Origin: Manihot esculenta
Lineage: Eukaryota; Streptophyta; Magnoliopsida; Malpighiales; Euphorbiaceae
Assembly (NCBI RefSeq): GCF_001659605.2
Contig: NC_035178.2
Span: 11,602,062-11,666,061, forward strand
Direction: 5' to 3'
Length of the DNA stretch: 64,000 nucleotides
This document shows, one piece after another, positions 1 to 10,585 of the stretch (the stretch's first letter is position 1; every line of letters begins with the position of its first letter). The notes under the pieces were generated by a model. That model was given only the letters and a program-made list of their open reading frames with translations. It made no database searches and had not been told where the DNA came from. Made by a program: the position numbers and the translations under genes.

Positions 1-1657
1 CTCTCGATCTTCAAGAGGTAAGAGTAGATCTCTAGCTTACATTATGTTTTAAACAAGTTTCATGAAGATCTATGGGGTAGAAATGCATGTGTAGGTTTTT
101 AGTGAGTTTTGATGATTTTTGAGTTTATGGACAATGTGGCTTGCAAATGCTTGTGTATATGTGTTGTAGTTGGGGTTTAAGTTAGTTTGAGACCCCTAGG
201 AGCTTGTATACATGTTTTGGTTGAGCTAAATGCATGATGGTATGAGTTAAGAGGCATTTGTGCATGTTTCAACCAAGTTTCTGCCCTTTGGGAGAAACCA
301 GGTTCGGCAGCCGAAAGGACTTTCGGCCGCCGAACCCTCTTGTGAAGGCAGCATTCGGTTGCCGAAGCTTGCCCCCGAAAGAGGAATTTCGCCTCTGTTT
401 GGGAGTTTCGGCCGCCGAAGGTGCCGCCGAACCTGCCTAACTTTCGGCTCTGGAGGGACTTTCGACCGCCGAACCTGCCGCCAAAAGTGCCCTGCTCAGC
501 CTTCCTTTACATGTTTTGCATGATTGTTTTGAGGTGTTTTAGGGGGTTTTTGGGGGATGTTTTTAGAGTTATGTTCTAGTTGTTTGGTCCCTCATTTGAG
601 TCCACCTGTGTAGGTTCGGACCCGAGGAACCGAGGACCCCAGCAGTAAGTCAGTCGCTTCAGAGTCAATAAAGCTTCAGCCAGAGGTGAGTGGAATAACT
701 TTTTATGCTTTAAAGTAAATAAATCAGTTTTAGCATGTTTCACGCATCATGAATGCCATGAGATATAATAGGGTGTTTGCATTAGAACTCACGAATATGT
801 TGCATTGCATAATATGTTGATGATGCGGATGAATATTGGATGATCCTTTAGTCCCCGTATGTTATGATATGATGATGATACGGTACGGAAGACCAGTGAG
901 CCCCATTCTACGCCCCTGGCACTATGTAAGAGAAAGACCAGTGAGGCCCATTCTACGCCCCTGGCACAGTTGGACCATGTTATGCTATGTTATGTAAGAG
1001 AAAGACCAGTGAGGCCCATTCTACGCCCCTGGCACAGTTGGACCATGTAGGGGACTATTGGTGACAAATTCATCCTTGTTGTGATTAGCTGTGATGTGAT
1101 GCATTTCATATTATCATATGTTTTAAATGTTTTACTATTCTGCTCACTAGGCTCTTGTAGCTCACCCCTCTCCCTTAACCCCCAGGTTTGTAGGTACAGG
1201 GTAGACCAGGAAGTCAGCAAGAGTAATGAAGTCTTGGTTATGTAATAGATAGTGTGGACATGAAAAATGTAGAAATGTTATGTATAGAAATGTAATGATG
1301 TATATGGATATTAGAGGTGTGTTTGACCATAGAATGTTGTTATCCCTTTTAATACATGATCTCAGATGTTTTATGATGTTTATGTAAACCAACCCAACAC
1401 ATGTTATGACGCCCATGGGGCCTTGAGGAGATCCCAAAGAGGGGTCAATGTTTATGTTTATGTTCAGTGCATGCACAGCTTGAGGTTGGTATATGAGAAT
1501 GTATGAAAGAAAAGTTTTAATTTTTATGTATGTTTGTTGATCATGTATGGGATTAAACAGGTTTACAGGTTACATGTCAGGCTTGCTACGGGTCCCGGCG
1601 GCCTTAAGCCGATCTAGATCCTAGCGCCGGTAGCGATCCGATTTTCGGGTCGTTACA
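1..1657 (+). repeat. E1 5' LTR (3' three-quarters only)
   Basis: Position 1 aligns with 27165 in the 3' LTR, so about 581 bp of LTR lie before the window. It ends ...GTTACA at 1657, just before the primer binding site. The missing part holds the TATA box; the copy at 26584 shows it. It contains R/U5-type leader sequence, a GC-rich cluster of TTCGGCCGCCGAA-like motifs (about 300-490) and a tandem repeat (891-1048). Short ORFs inside it are not conserved between the two LTRs and are not genes. Confidence 0.9.
891..1048 (+). repeat. Three-copy tandem repeat in E1 5' LTR
   Basis: Three copies of a roughly 34-bp core (starting GACCAGTGAG, ending CGCCCCTGGCAC) at about 891, 936 and 1003 with variable AT-rich spacers. 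The 3' LTR has the same array at about 28050-28205. Confidence 0.85.
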
Positions 1658-1660
1658 GAG

Positions 1661-1673
1661 TGGTATCAGAGCC
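1661..1673 (+). promoter_or_regulatory. E1 primer binding site (initiator Met tRNA)
   Basis: TGGTATCAGAGCC, three bases after the LTR end, complements the 3' end of plant initiator-Met tRNA, the usual minus-strand primer of chromoviruses. Confidence 0.92.
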
Positions 1674-1926
1674 CTAGGTTCATATGGTCGGACCTAGAGT
1701 GTCGGGCTCATAGATGTTATAGAAGGTCAAGCACAATAGGAAGATCATGTCCACTAGGATAGGATGTGGAGTCCTGTCTTGTTTGATGATGTGAAATGCC
1801 ATGATTATATGCATGTGCATTAATGATATGTGATGTATGTGATGCGGGTTCATGTGTGCCCACATGAACCATATGATGTTGATGTTTTAGTGTTGTGTAC
1901 CTTTTTTTTTTTTTTCAGAAAACAGG

Positions 1927-3485
1927 ATGAGAGGAACTCGTCGATCAGCACGATTGACTAGAGTACCACCTGAGGATGAGGGCACGAGCGCCCGACCTCC
2001 TACATTGCCTAGGGCAATGTCATGTAGATCAAGCAGAGATAGAGTGTCAAGGGACCCTAGAAGGTCTTTTGATGCTAGCAGAAGGGGGACAGATAGAGGA
2101 GGAAGTTCTTCAGATGTGAGGGAGGTTATGGAAGAGGACCAGAGGAGGGATGGAAATCTGGATGTTAGCATGACGGACGAAGGGACAGGGGAATCTCAGG
2201 GAGGCGTTCAGGCCTCGGGGTATGGTTTTCCACCCCATTATCCACCCTTCCCACAGGGTTCAGGGTATCCGATGGGAGGCACATCGGATTACTCCAGCTT
2301 TAACCCTTACCCTACCTACATGCCTTATCCACCTTTCTATCCACCTCACCCCCAGTACCCAGCTTATCCACCCTCACCCTTTTATCCTCACCCGGTAAAC
2401 CCCACCTTGGGGAATGCTGCACCCCCACCTCCACCACCTACAGAACCAGCAGCCCCAGTTACTCAACCCTCTAGACCTAGCTCAACCAGTGGGAGCAAGG
2501 TCAAGATGACTGACTACATGAAACTGGGTGCTCCTCAGTATGAAAAAGGGGATGACCCATTTGTGTATCTTGAAAGGGTTAAGGTGATCACAGATGAGAT
2601 TGGGGCTGATGACAGTAGAGCCATTCAGATGGCTGGGTTCACGCTTAAGTGCAAGAAGGCACGAGAGTGGTTCAAGAATTATGTGAACCCGAGAGTGGAC
2701 AGCATGTCTTGGGATGAGTTTGCAAACGAGTTTGCAGGATGGGCTTTTCCCGATAGTTCAAGGGAGCTGAAGATGATAGAGTTTGAGCAGTTGAGGCAGA
2801 CTAATGATATGAGTGTAGAGGAGTTCACAGACAGATTCTTGGAGCTGTTGCCATTTGTAGGGCAAAATCTTGACTCGGACCAGAAAAGGTCAAGGAGGTA
2901 TATCATGAAACTCCACTCCAGATATTCCTCCTTGATCCAGTCAGTAGATAGGAAGAGCTTCCATGCCATAGTGGATATGGCCTGGAAAATGGAGGCCAGT
3001 GCCATCATTCAGGGGACAGTTAAGCAATCAGTGGCACAACCTTCTGGTTCCAAGACTCCAGGCTCTTCTTCTTTTAGTGTAGCAGCTTCAGGCAGCAAGA
3101 GGTGGAGTAGTACCACCAAGAAGACAAAGAAGAACAAGTTTTGGAACAAGGTTAAGTCCAGTCTGGGACTAGGGAGTGGCTCAAGCTCTGGTGCAGATAA
3201 TGCAGTTTGTGCAAAGTGTGGTAGGCCACACAGAGGAGTTTGCCGGGCTGGGACAGCAGCTTGCTTCAGATGCGGGCAAGAGGGACACATGGCTCGGGAG
3301 TGTCCTAGGACAGTACCTATGGCTCAGTCCCAGCAGACAGCCTCAGGCAGTGTAGCGCAGCCAGCAGCTCCAGCCACGACTCAGGCCAGTGGCAGAGGCA
3401 GAGGGAGAGGGGCAGCCTCTTCTTCAGCGGGTTTCAGAGGTGAAGGTCCATCAGCTCCAGCACGGATCTTCACGATGACTCAACA
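1927..3485 (+). CDS. gag: E1 gag (N-terminal 519 codons of gag-pol), cut by E2
   Basis: Structural capsid/nucleocapsid part of the Ty3 polyprotein. The start [12 protein letters not shown] is shared with E2 and E3. A Pro/Tyr-rich stretch (residues about 95-170) precedes the gag core (about 195-370, with the conserved KAREWF and [18 protein letters not shown] segments). Basic and Ser-rich sequence follows, then two zinc-knuckle-like clusters, CAKCGRPHRGVC and [14 protein letters not shown] (about 445-458). There is no stop before E2 enters after codon 518; the reading frame then runs nine codons into the E2 LTR. It continues in phase at 23058. The frame would be functional without E2, so the break is recent. 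Confidence 0.9.
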
Positions 3486-3860
3486 TGTAATACCCGGCTA
3501 GATTCCGGCATCGGAATCCCTACCTTCCGGCGGAATCTCCGTTGGAATATGGAATTTTGATGATGCCAGAGTCTTCTAGAGGGGTAAAATGTGATTTCTA
3601 AAATGATTTTTACTGATTTCATGGTTTTAAATGAAAAAGAAGTGAGTTTTGAAAAGAAAAGACTAAGGAGGTTTTTGCCAGGTTCGGTCGCCGAAAGTGA
3701 AGTTCGGCCGCCGAACATGAGTTGGTTTTGGGGGCGCTTTTGGCCTCCGAAAGCTATGTTTGAACAAACCAGGTTCGGCCGCCGAACCTCAAGTTCGGCC
3801 GCCGAACATGGGGGTGTTTTGCATGCATGTTAGGCCGCCGAAGGAGGTTTGGCTGGCCAC

Positions 3861-3869
3861 CTATAAAAG
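3861..3869 (+). promoter_or_regulatory. E2 LTR TATA box
   Basis: CTATAAAAG in the 5' LTR, repeated at 20919-20927 in the 3' LTR. A start site about 30 bp downstream would give a first exon of about 210 nt up to the predicted donor at 4103/4104. E1 and E3 give about the same spacing. Confidence 0.75.
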
Positions 3870-5230
3870 CCCCTCAGACCGAAAATGGGCGAGATTTCTC
3901 CCCATTCTCGAGCTCAGGTGTGTTCATGTCCTCCTTTGGTCATTTTCATGTTTTCTCTTCATCTCCTTCATATTTTTATGAGTTCCATGGTTGTTTTGAA
4001 GAGTTTTCAAGCTTAGATCAAAGTTTTGGGAGCTTGGAGACCCAAGGAGTAGTTTCCTCCCATCTCCAAGTTAGAGCTCGCACAAACCCTCGATCTTCAA
4101 GAGGTAAGTGTGGATCTATGCTTTCTTTTACGTTTCATGAAGTTTTAAGTGAGTTTTAAGAGGTTTTGATGGTTGAGTATGGGTAGATATGCATGTTAGG
4201 GTTTATGTGGGTTTTATGCCCAATGTATGATAATGTATGTTCATGTGATGTTTGTGTTGGGGTTTAAGTTAGTTTTCAAGCCCCTTGAGCATATGGGAGA
4301 GAGTATGCATGATTGGGAAAGAGTATGTGAGGTTCGGTTTGTTTTGATGGTTTTGGCCTATGTGGGTCATAAACTATCTATGTATGCTTTAGATGTTGTT
4401 TTTGAGAGTTTAAGCTTGTTTGAGCTCCTTTGTGCTTGGTTAAGGATGTATGCATGTGTTTGAGAAGTTGGGTGCTTGTTTTGGGGTGTATGGAAGGTTT
4501 GGAAGGCTTGAAATGCACAAAGGCTGAGTTCTGGATGAACTCAGGTTCGGCCGCCGAAGGTGATTTTGGCCGCCGAACCTGCCTGAGGATGCAGGGATTG
4601 GCCGCCTAACCTTGCCCCCGAAAGTTGAGTTTTGGCTTGAAAGCAGACTTTCGGCCGCCGAAGGTAATGTTCGGCCGCCGAAAGTGCCTGACTTTCGTCT
4701 CTGGAGAGAGGGTTCGGCCGCCGAAGGTGCCGCCGAACCTGCCTAACTTTCATCTCTGTCTGGGACTTTCGGCCGCCGAAGGTGCCGCCGAAAGTGCCCT
4801 GTCCAGCCTTTTCTTGAGTGTTTTCTATGCATGTTTAAGTGATGCTTTAGGGGGTTTTTGGGTAGTTGTTTATGAGTTGTTTAGAGTATGTTTGGCACCT
4901 CACTGGAGTCCACCTGTGTAGGATCGGACCCGAGGAACCGAGGTGTTCAGCAGTGTTAGCTGCTTCAGAGTTAGTCCAGAGCTAGCCAGAGGTGAGTGGA
5001 ACTAACCCTTATGTTTTAAATCAAATGTTTTCAGCATGTTCAAGCATGTTCATGCATCATGAATACCATGTTATGCAATAGGTTGTTTGCATTAGAATTC
5101 ACGAATATGATGCATTGCATAATACGATGATGATGATGTGGATGGATACTGGATGATCCTCTAGCCCTCAGTATGTTATGACATGATATGGACTGATATG
5201 ATATGGCATGTACGATATGGTATGAGATGA

Positions 5231-5352
5231 GAAGTCCAGGTGTGGCCGTATCGCCCCTGGCATAGAGCATGAGAAGTCCAGGTGTGGCCGTATCGCCCCT
5301 GGCATAGAGCATATGAAGTCCAGGTGTGGCCGTATCGCCCCTGGCATAGAGT
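5231..5352 (+). repeat. Three-copy tandem repeat in E2 5' LTR
   Basis: Three units with 42-bp period starting GAAGTCCAGG at 5231, 5273 and 5315. The copy in the 3' LTR is at about 22289-22410. The unit differs from those of E1 and E3 except for the shared CGCCCCTGG core. Confidence 0.88.
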
Positions 5353-5997
5353 ATTGTTGACTTGTTATGGTACGAGATTGATATGTAGAGGGCTATTGGT
5401 GACAGATTCATCCTTGAAGTGATATATTTGTGATGTGACGCATTCCATGATAGCATATGTTAAAATGAACTGTTTTCTTTTATGGTTTCTGCTCACTGGG
5501 CTTTTTAGCTCACCCCTCTCCCCTAACCCCAGGCTTGCAGGGTCAGAGGTAGTTCAGGAAGACGACGAGATATGGTTATGGTCTTGATATGTAATAGAAT
5601 AGTAGTGGACATGATGTAATGTAAAGTTATGTAAGGATGTAAACGAGTTATGTTGTAATATGATATTATGTTATACGTTCAGAGTTATAGTATTGTGCTT
5701 GGCCCGAGTTGGTTAATCCCTTTATACATGAGTTTTAGTTTACGTTGTTGCATGTGATGGACCGAGTTTGACATAGGGTATGCTGACCTTAGGGGTTCTA
5801 TGAGTTCAGTCATAATGCCTACACAGGTCAAACTGATTAAAGGTAAAGTTTTAAATGTTTTATGGATATGTTTGATCATGTTTGGGATTGTACCAGCTGT
5901 ACAGGATGCATAGTAGGCTTGCTACGGGTCCCGGCGGCCTTATGCCGATCTGGATCCTAGCGCCGGTAGCAGTCCGGATTTTCGGGTCATTACAGAA

Positions 5998-6010
5998 TGG
6001 TATCAGAGCC
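5998..6010 (+). promoter_or_regulatory. E2 primer binding site (initiator Met tRNA)
   Basis: TGGTATCAGAGCC three bases after the 5' LTR, identical to that of E1. Confidence 0.92.
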
Positions 6011-6265
6011 CTAGGTTCACATGGTCGGACCTATAGTGTGTCGGGCTCATAGAGGTTATAGTAGGGCAAGTACAATAGGAAGATCATGTCCACTAGGATA
6101 GGATATGGAGTCCTGTCTTGTATAATGATGTGAAATGCCATGATGATGAGCATGTGCATTAATGCTATGATATGTATGTTATGTATGTGATGCAGGTTCA
6201 TGTGTTTCCACATGAACCATAAGATGCTAATGTTTATGTGCTATGTTATACTTTCAGAAGTCAAG

Positions 6266-7897
6266 ATGAGAGGAACTCGTCGATCTGCTAGATTGACTGG
6301 AGCTCCGCCAGAGAATGAGGGCATGGATGCCCATTCCCCTGTTCTGCAGAGGGCAAGATCTTGTAGGACGATCAGGGAAAGTACAGCAAGGGACCCTAGA
6401 AGGTCTTTTGATGCAGGTCGGAGGAGATCAGTTCATGAAGTTATGTCAGCGGATGTGATGGAAACAGAGGAGGATAACCAGAGAAGAGATAGTAGTTTGG
6501 GCATGAGTATGTCAGTAGAGGATATGGGAGAGTCCCAAGGAGGCACTCAGGCCTCGGGCTTTGTTCCACCACAGTACCCACCCTACCCGCAAGGGCCAGG
6601 GTATCCGATGGGAGGTACATCGGATTTCTTTAGCCATAATCCATATCCCACCTTTATGCCCTATCCTCCCTTTTACCCACAGTACCCCATGTTTCCATCC
6701 TCACCCTTTTTCCCAGGTCCAGCAAACCCTAACCCAGGGGATGCTGCACCTCCTCCTCCACCAGCAGAACCAATAGTCCCTGATGTCCGGATACCCAAAC
6801 CTGGTTCATCAGTTGGGGGTAAAGTAAAGATGATGGATTACCTCAAGTTGGATGCCCCCAAGTTCGAAGCAGACGATGACCCTTTTGAGTATCTCAGAAC
6901 GGTAAAGATGATAACAGATGAGTTAGGAGCAAGTGACAGTAGAGCCATTCAGATGGCAGGGTTCACATTGAAATGCAAGAAGGCAAGGGAATGGTTCAAA
7001 AACTATGTGGACCCAAGGTTGGAGAGCTTATCCTGGGAGCAGTTTGCCAATGAGTTTGCAGGATGGGCTTTTCCAGATAGTTCCAGAGAACTGAAGATGA
7101 TTGAGTTTGAGCAGCTAAGGCAGACGGAAGAGATGAGCGTAGAGGAGTTTACGGACAGGTTCCTGGAGCTGTTGCCGTTTGCAGGACAAGGTCTTGACAC
7201 AGACCTGAAGAAGTCTAGGAGATATGTTATGAAGCTTCACTCCAGGTATTCCTCGTTGATTCAAGCAGCAGAAAGGGAGAGTTTCCATGCTATAGTGGAT
7301 ATGGCACGAAAAATGGAGGCTAGTGCTATCATTCAAGGAACGGTTAAACAGTACGTGGCACAGTCTTCGGGTTCCAAACTCCCGGGGACAAGTGATGTTA
7401 ATCTCTCCCCTCTGAGCGAGGCTGTCACAAAAAGTAAGAAGGGAGACAGAGGTCTCAGAAGATCAAAGAAGAACAAGTTCTGGAATCGGATAAAGTCTGG
7501 TCTGGGATTAGGAGGAGGCTCGAGCTCAGGCACAGAGGTTGCAGAGTGTGCAAGGTGCGGTAGGCCGCACAAGGGAGTCTGTCGGTTTGGGACTACAGCA
7601 TGTTACAGATGCGGCCAGGAGGGGCACATAGCTCGAGAGTGCCCTAAGGCAGCTTTTATGACACCGTCCCATCAGACAACTCTAGGCAGTATGGTACAGC
7701 CATCAGCTCCAGTCATGTTTCAGGGCAGTGGTAGAGGCGGAGACAGGGGGATAGCCCCTTCTTCAGCAGGTTCCCTTGGGGAAGGTCCATCAGCTCCAGC
7801 GCGAATCTTCGCCATGACTCAGCAGGACGCTAACACATCGAACCCGATGGGATCAGGTAATCTCACTCTGGTATGTTCTGGTGTGTCTGTTTCATGA
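6266..7897 (+). CDS. gag: E2 gag, intact
   Basis: 543 residues from [12 protein letters not shown]. An upstream in-frame ATG at 6200 is less likely because MRGTR is the start shared by all three elements and follows the predicted splice acceptor. Pro/Tyr-rich N-terminus, gag core with the same KAREWFKNYVDP and [17 protein letters not shown] segments as E1, zinc knuckles CARCGRPHKGVC and [14 protein letters not shown] near the C-terminus. It ends with a short unrelated tail (...GVSVS) where the protease should begin. Gag is open throughout although pol is destroyed, as expected if Gag still served packaging while other elements supplied the enzymes. Confidence 0.88.
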   Translation: MRGTRRSARLTGAPPENEGMDAHSPVLQRARSCRTIRESTARDPRRSFDAGRRRSVHEVMSADVMETEEDNQRRDSSLGMSMSVEDMGESQGGTQASGFVPPQYPPYPQGPGYPMGGTSDFFSHNPYPTFMPYPPFYPQYPMFPSSPFFPGPANPNPGDAAPPPPPAEPIVPDVRIPKPGSSVGGKVKMMDYLKLDAPKFEADDDPFEYLRTVKMITDELGASDSRAIQMAGFTLKCKKAREWFKNYVDPRLESLSWEQFANEFAGWAFPDSSRELKMIEFEQLRQTEEMSVEEFTDRFLELLPFAGQGLDTDLKKSRRYVMKLHSRYSSLIQAAERESFHAIVDMARKMEASAIIQGTVKQYVAQSSGSKLPGTSDVNLSPLSEAVTKSKKGDRGLRRSKKNKFWNRIKSGLGLGGGSSSGTEVAECARCGRPHKGVCRFGTTACYRCGQEGHIARECPKAAFMTPSHQTTLGSMVQPSAPVMFQGSGRGGDRGIAPSSAGSLGEGPSAPARIFAMTQQDANTSNPMGSGNLTLVCSGVSVS

Positions 7898-8060
7898 ACC
7901 CTGATGTTTCTCTTTTCTTTGTTTGCTTGTGAGCCCTTGTGAGGTTGGGTTGATAGCTTATGGGTTAGAGTATCCCCTTGGGGTCAGTGCACCCAAGTGT
8001 GATCCATCTGTGGCAGAGTCAGTCTGCCGGTATAGTCAGAGTATGTGTTGTGAGTAGATG
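7898..8060 (+). pseudogene. E2 protease remnant, left of E3
   Basis: Degenerate sequence aligning with the start of the E1 protease region, for example GTCAGTGCACCCAAGTGTG against GTCAGTGGACCCAAGTGTG. It has lost the DPG active-site region and frame. It ends at the AGATG target duplication (8056-8060) and continues at 18226. Confidence 0.8.
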
Positions 8061-10478
8061 TGTAACGACCCGGAAACCGGACCGCTACCGGCGCTAGGAT
8101 CCAGGTCGGCTTAAGGTCGCCGGAACCCGTAGCAAGCCAAACATACATCCTGTGAACCTGTTTAATCCCATACATGAACCAAAACATACATAAAAATTTA
8201 AACTTTTCTTTCATTTACACATTTCTTTACCCAGCCTAACCTGTACATGCATAAACATAACATAAACCCCTCATTGGAGTCCTCAACAAATACTCCAATG
8301 GGGTACATAACATATAGCAGGCTTGGGTTACATAAACATCATAAAACATTTATCTCATGTATTTAAGGGATTACAACAGACTCTAGTCAAGCACACTATA
8401 AAACTTACATTACATTACATAACATACTTTTACATTATGAATAAACCATGTCCACAGCTATGCTATTACATAAACTTCTCTTACTCTTCTGACTTCTCTA
8501 TCTACACGGTACCTGCAAGACTGGGGTTAGGGGAGAGGGGTGAGCTAAAAAGCCCAGTGAGCAAAAGGTAAAAACATGATATTAATTCCTCCATTTTTAG
8601 GTATTTTATTCTCCATTTTATTATTAGCATTTGCTTTAATTCCACACTTTTTAGGTATATTATTATTCATTTTATTAATATCATTAAATAACAAAACTTT
8701 TACTTTACATGCTTTCATGAAATGCAACACATCACATTTAATCACATAAAGGATGGTATTGTCACCATTAGTCCTCAACATCTCCAAATTCCAGGGGCGT
8801 AGAATGGGCCTCACTGGACCTTCTCTTACATAACATAACATAACATTCCAAGTGCCAGGGGCGTAGAATGGGCCTCACTGGACTTTCTCTTACATAGTAC
8901 CAGGGGCGTAGAATGGGCCTCGCTGGTCGTCCATAACATATCATCATAACATAACATCAGAGGACTATGGATCATCCAACAACCATCCACATCAACATCA
9001 AATTATGCAATGCAACATATTCGTGAATTTCTAATGCAAACATCCTGAAACATCGCATGGCATTTATGATGCATGAGTATGCTATCAGATTCATTCATTT
9101 GTTCATTTATTCATTACTTAAAAACTTAGGGAATGATCCCACTCACCTGGTGACCGAAGCTTTAACGACGGACTCTGAAAGACTATCTCACAACCCGGGG
9201 TCTCGGGTCCTCGGGTCCGAACCTACACAGGTGGACTCAAATGAGGCACCAAACAACAAGAACATAACTCTAAACATACCCCCAAAAACCTCCTAAAAAC
9301 ACCTCAAAACATCCCTAGAAAACATGCAAGAAAAGGCTGGGAAGGGCACTTTCGGCGGCACCTTCGGCGGCCGAAAGTCCCTCCAGAGCCGAAAGTCAGG
9401 CAGGTTCGGCGGCACCTTCGGCGGCCGAAACTCCCAGACAGAGACGAAACTCATGCATGTTTGGCGGCACCTTCGGCGGCCGAAAGTCTCGGACAGAGCC
9501 GAAACTCCAACTTTCGGGGGCAGGCTTCGGCAGCCTAAAGCTGCCTCCCAAGCTGGTTCGGCGGCCGAAAGTACCTTCGGCTGCCGAACCTGGTTTCTGC
9601 CAAAGGGCAGAAACTTGGTTCTTCATGCCCAAAACAACCCCCTACACAACCAATCATGCATAAACCTATTCTACAACAAGCATACTCAAGCATACAAGCT
9701 CCTAGGGGTCTCCAACAAGCTTAAACCCCAACTACAACACACAAGCAAGCCACATTGCACATAAACACACATTAAAACCATGGATTTTTCATAAAAACCC
9801 ATCAAGCCTACTCATGCATTTCTACCCCAAAAACTTGCATAAAACTTACTTAAAACACATATAGAACTAGAGATCGGCTCTTACCTCTTGAAGATCGAGA
9901 GAGAAACGATCCTAGCTCGAAGATGGGGAGATTTGAGTTCTTGAACCTCAAAGCTCCAAAACTTGCTTAAACTTTAAAACTCTTCAAAAACAAGATATAA
10001 CTTGTTAAGATCTAAAGGATTTGAGGGAAAACACTTAAAATGACCATAGGAGGGCTAAAGCTTACCGTCGGCCGAAATGGGAGAGAAAACCTCGCCTGTT
10101 TCGGTCACGGGGTCTCTTATAGGGCTGGTTCTGCCACCTTTTGGCGGCCTAACGTGCCCCCACACCTCATGCATGTTCGGCGGCCGAACATGAGGTTCGG
10201 CGGCCGAACCTTGAGTCTTTCAAACAAGGCTTTCGGAGGCCTAAAGCGCTCCCAAAACCCCACCATGTTCGGCGGCCGAACCTCACTTTCGGCGGCCGAA
10301 CCTGGCAAAGCCTCCTTTGGTCTTTTTCATTCAAAACTCAATTTCCTTTTTGCTTAAAAACATAAAATACATTAAAAACATTTTATAAAACATGGTTTTA
10401 CCCTTCTAGAGGTTTCCGACATCCGAGATTCCACCGGACGGTAGGAATTCCGATACCGGAGTCTAGCCGGGTATTACA
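8061..10478 (-). repeat. E3 3' LTR (2418 bp)
   Basis: Minus-strand orientation, reading TGTAATACC... to ...GTTACA. Contains TATA (10114-10122), two clusters of TTCGGCGGCCGAA-like motifs (9345-9600 and 10135-10310) and a tandem repeat (8791-8927). Matches 15803-18220 with about six substitutions. Confidence 0.96.
8791..8927 (-). repeat. Three-copy tandem repeat in E3 3' LTR
   Basis: Three copies of a roughly 27-bp unit (CCAGGGGCGTAGAATGGGCC start) at 8791, 8855 and 8900. The second LTR has it at 16533-16669. In minus orientation the core is related to the E1 array (CTACGCCCCTGG). Confidence 0.87.
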
Positions 10479-10515
10479 TTTTTCCCCCCTTAAGAACATT
10501 CGTCCCCGAATGTTC
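10479..10515 (-). promoter_or_regulatory. E3 polypurine tract and adjacent hairpin
   Basis: On the minus strand a G-run (AAGGGGGGAAAAA) touches the 3' LTR and is the plus-strand primer. Just before it lies a perfect 9-bp stem, GAACATTCG / CGAATGTTC (10494-10515), with a 4-base loop. The same hairpin stands before the tract of E1 (perfect) and E2 (one mismatch). Confidence 0.85.
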
Positions 10516-10585
10516 ACCAAACAACACATAACATGGCAAACATATAACATACATACTAAGCACATCAACACATAGGGATCTAACC

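Larger units (their letters stand above)
18..1918 (+). other. E1 predicted leader introns (18-613 and 686-1918)
   Basis: Seen: a donor AAGAG|GTAAG at 17/18; an acceptor CTGTGTAG|G ending at 613; a donor CAGAG|GTGAGT at 685/686; and an acceptor with a long T-run and CAG ending at 1918, eight bases before the gag ATG at 1927. A further acceptor-like CCCCCAG ends at 1185. The 72-base segment 614-685 would be a small exon. E2 and E3 have the same signals in the same order and spacing. Splicing is inferred. If real, the mRNA loses the primer binding site at 1661, which would separate translated from packaged RNA. Confidence 0.5.
3486..5994 (+). repeat. E2 5' LTR (2509 bp)
   Basis: TG...CA termini, TATA box at 3861, a cluster of TTCGGCCGCCGAA-like motifs upstream of TATA (3685-3840) and another downstream (4540-4800), tandem repeat 5231-5352. 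Matches 20563-23052 except for about 13 substitutions and the small indels near 3641 and 3690. Confidence 0.95.
4104..6257 (+). other. E2 predicted leader introns (4104-4921 and 4992-6257)
   Basis: Donor GAG|GTAAGT at 4103/4104 is a perfect consensus. Acceptor CTGTGTAG ends at 4921. The small exon 4922-4991 (70 nt) ends at donor GAG|GTGAGT. CTTTCAG ends at 6257, eight bases before the gag ATG at 6266. Extra acceptor-like sites CCCCAG (5532) and TTGCAG (5540) exist. The order matches E1 and E3. The primer site at 5998 lies inside the second intron. Splicing is inferred. Confidence 0.5.

Noticed and set aside
2679..3008. Antisense ORFs across gag and pol (also 12191-12523, 26055-26447)
   Set aside because: Shadows of well-supported coding frames, with no domain of their own.
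5231..5352. CRISPR-like regular repeats
   Set aside because: Tandem units without unique spacers inside an LTR of a plant element.
9324..9764. 146-codon frame, present again at 17066-17506
   Set aside because: Lies inside the E3 LTRs, overlaps the GC-motif cluster and is a by-product of repeated sequence.
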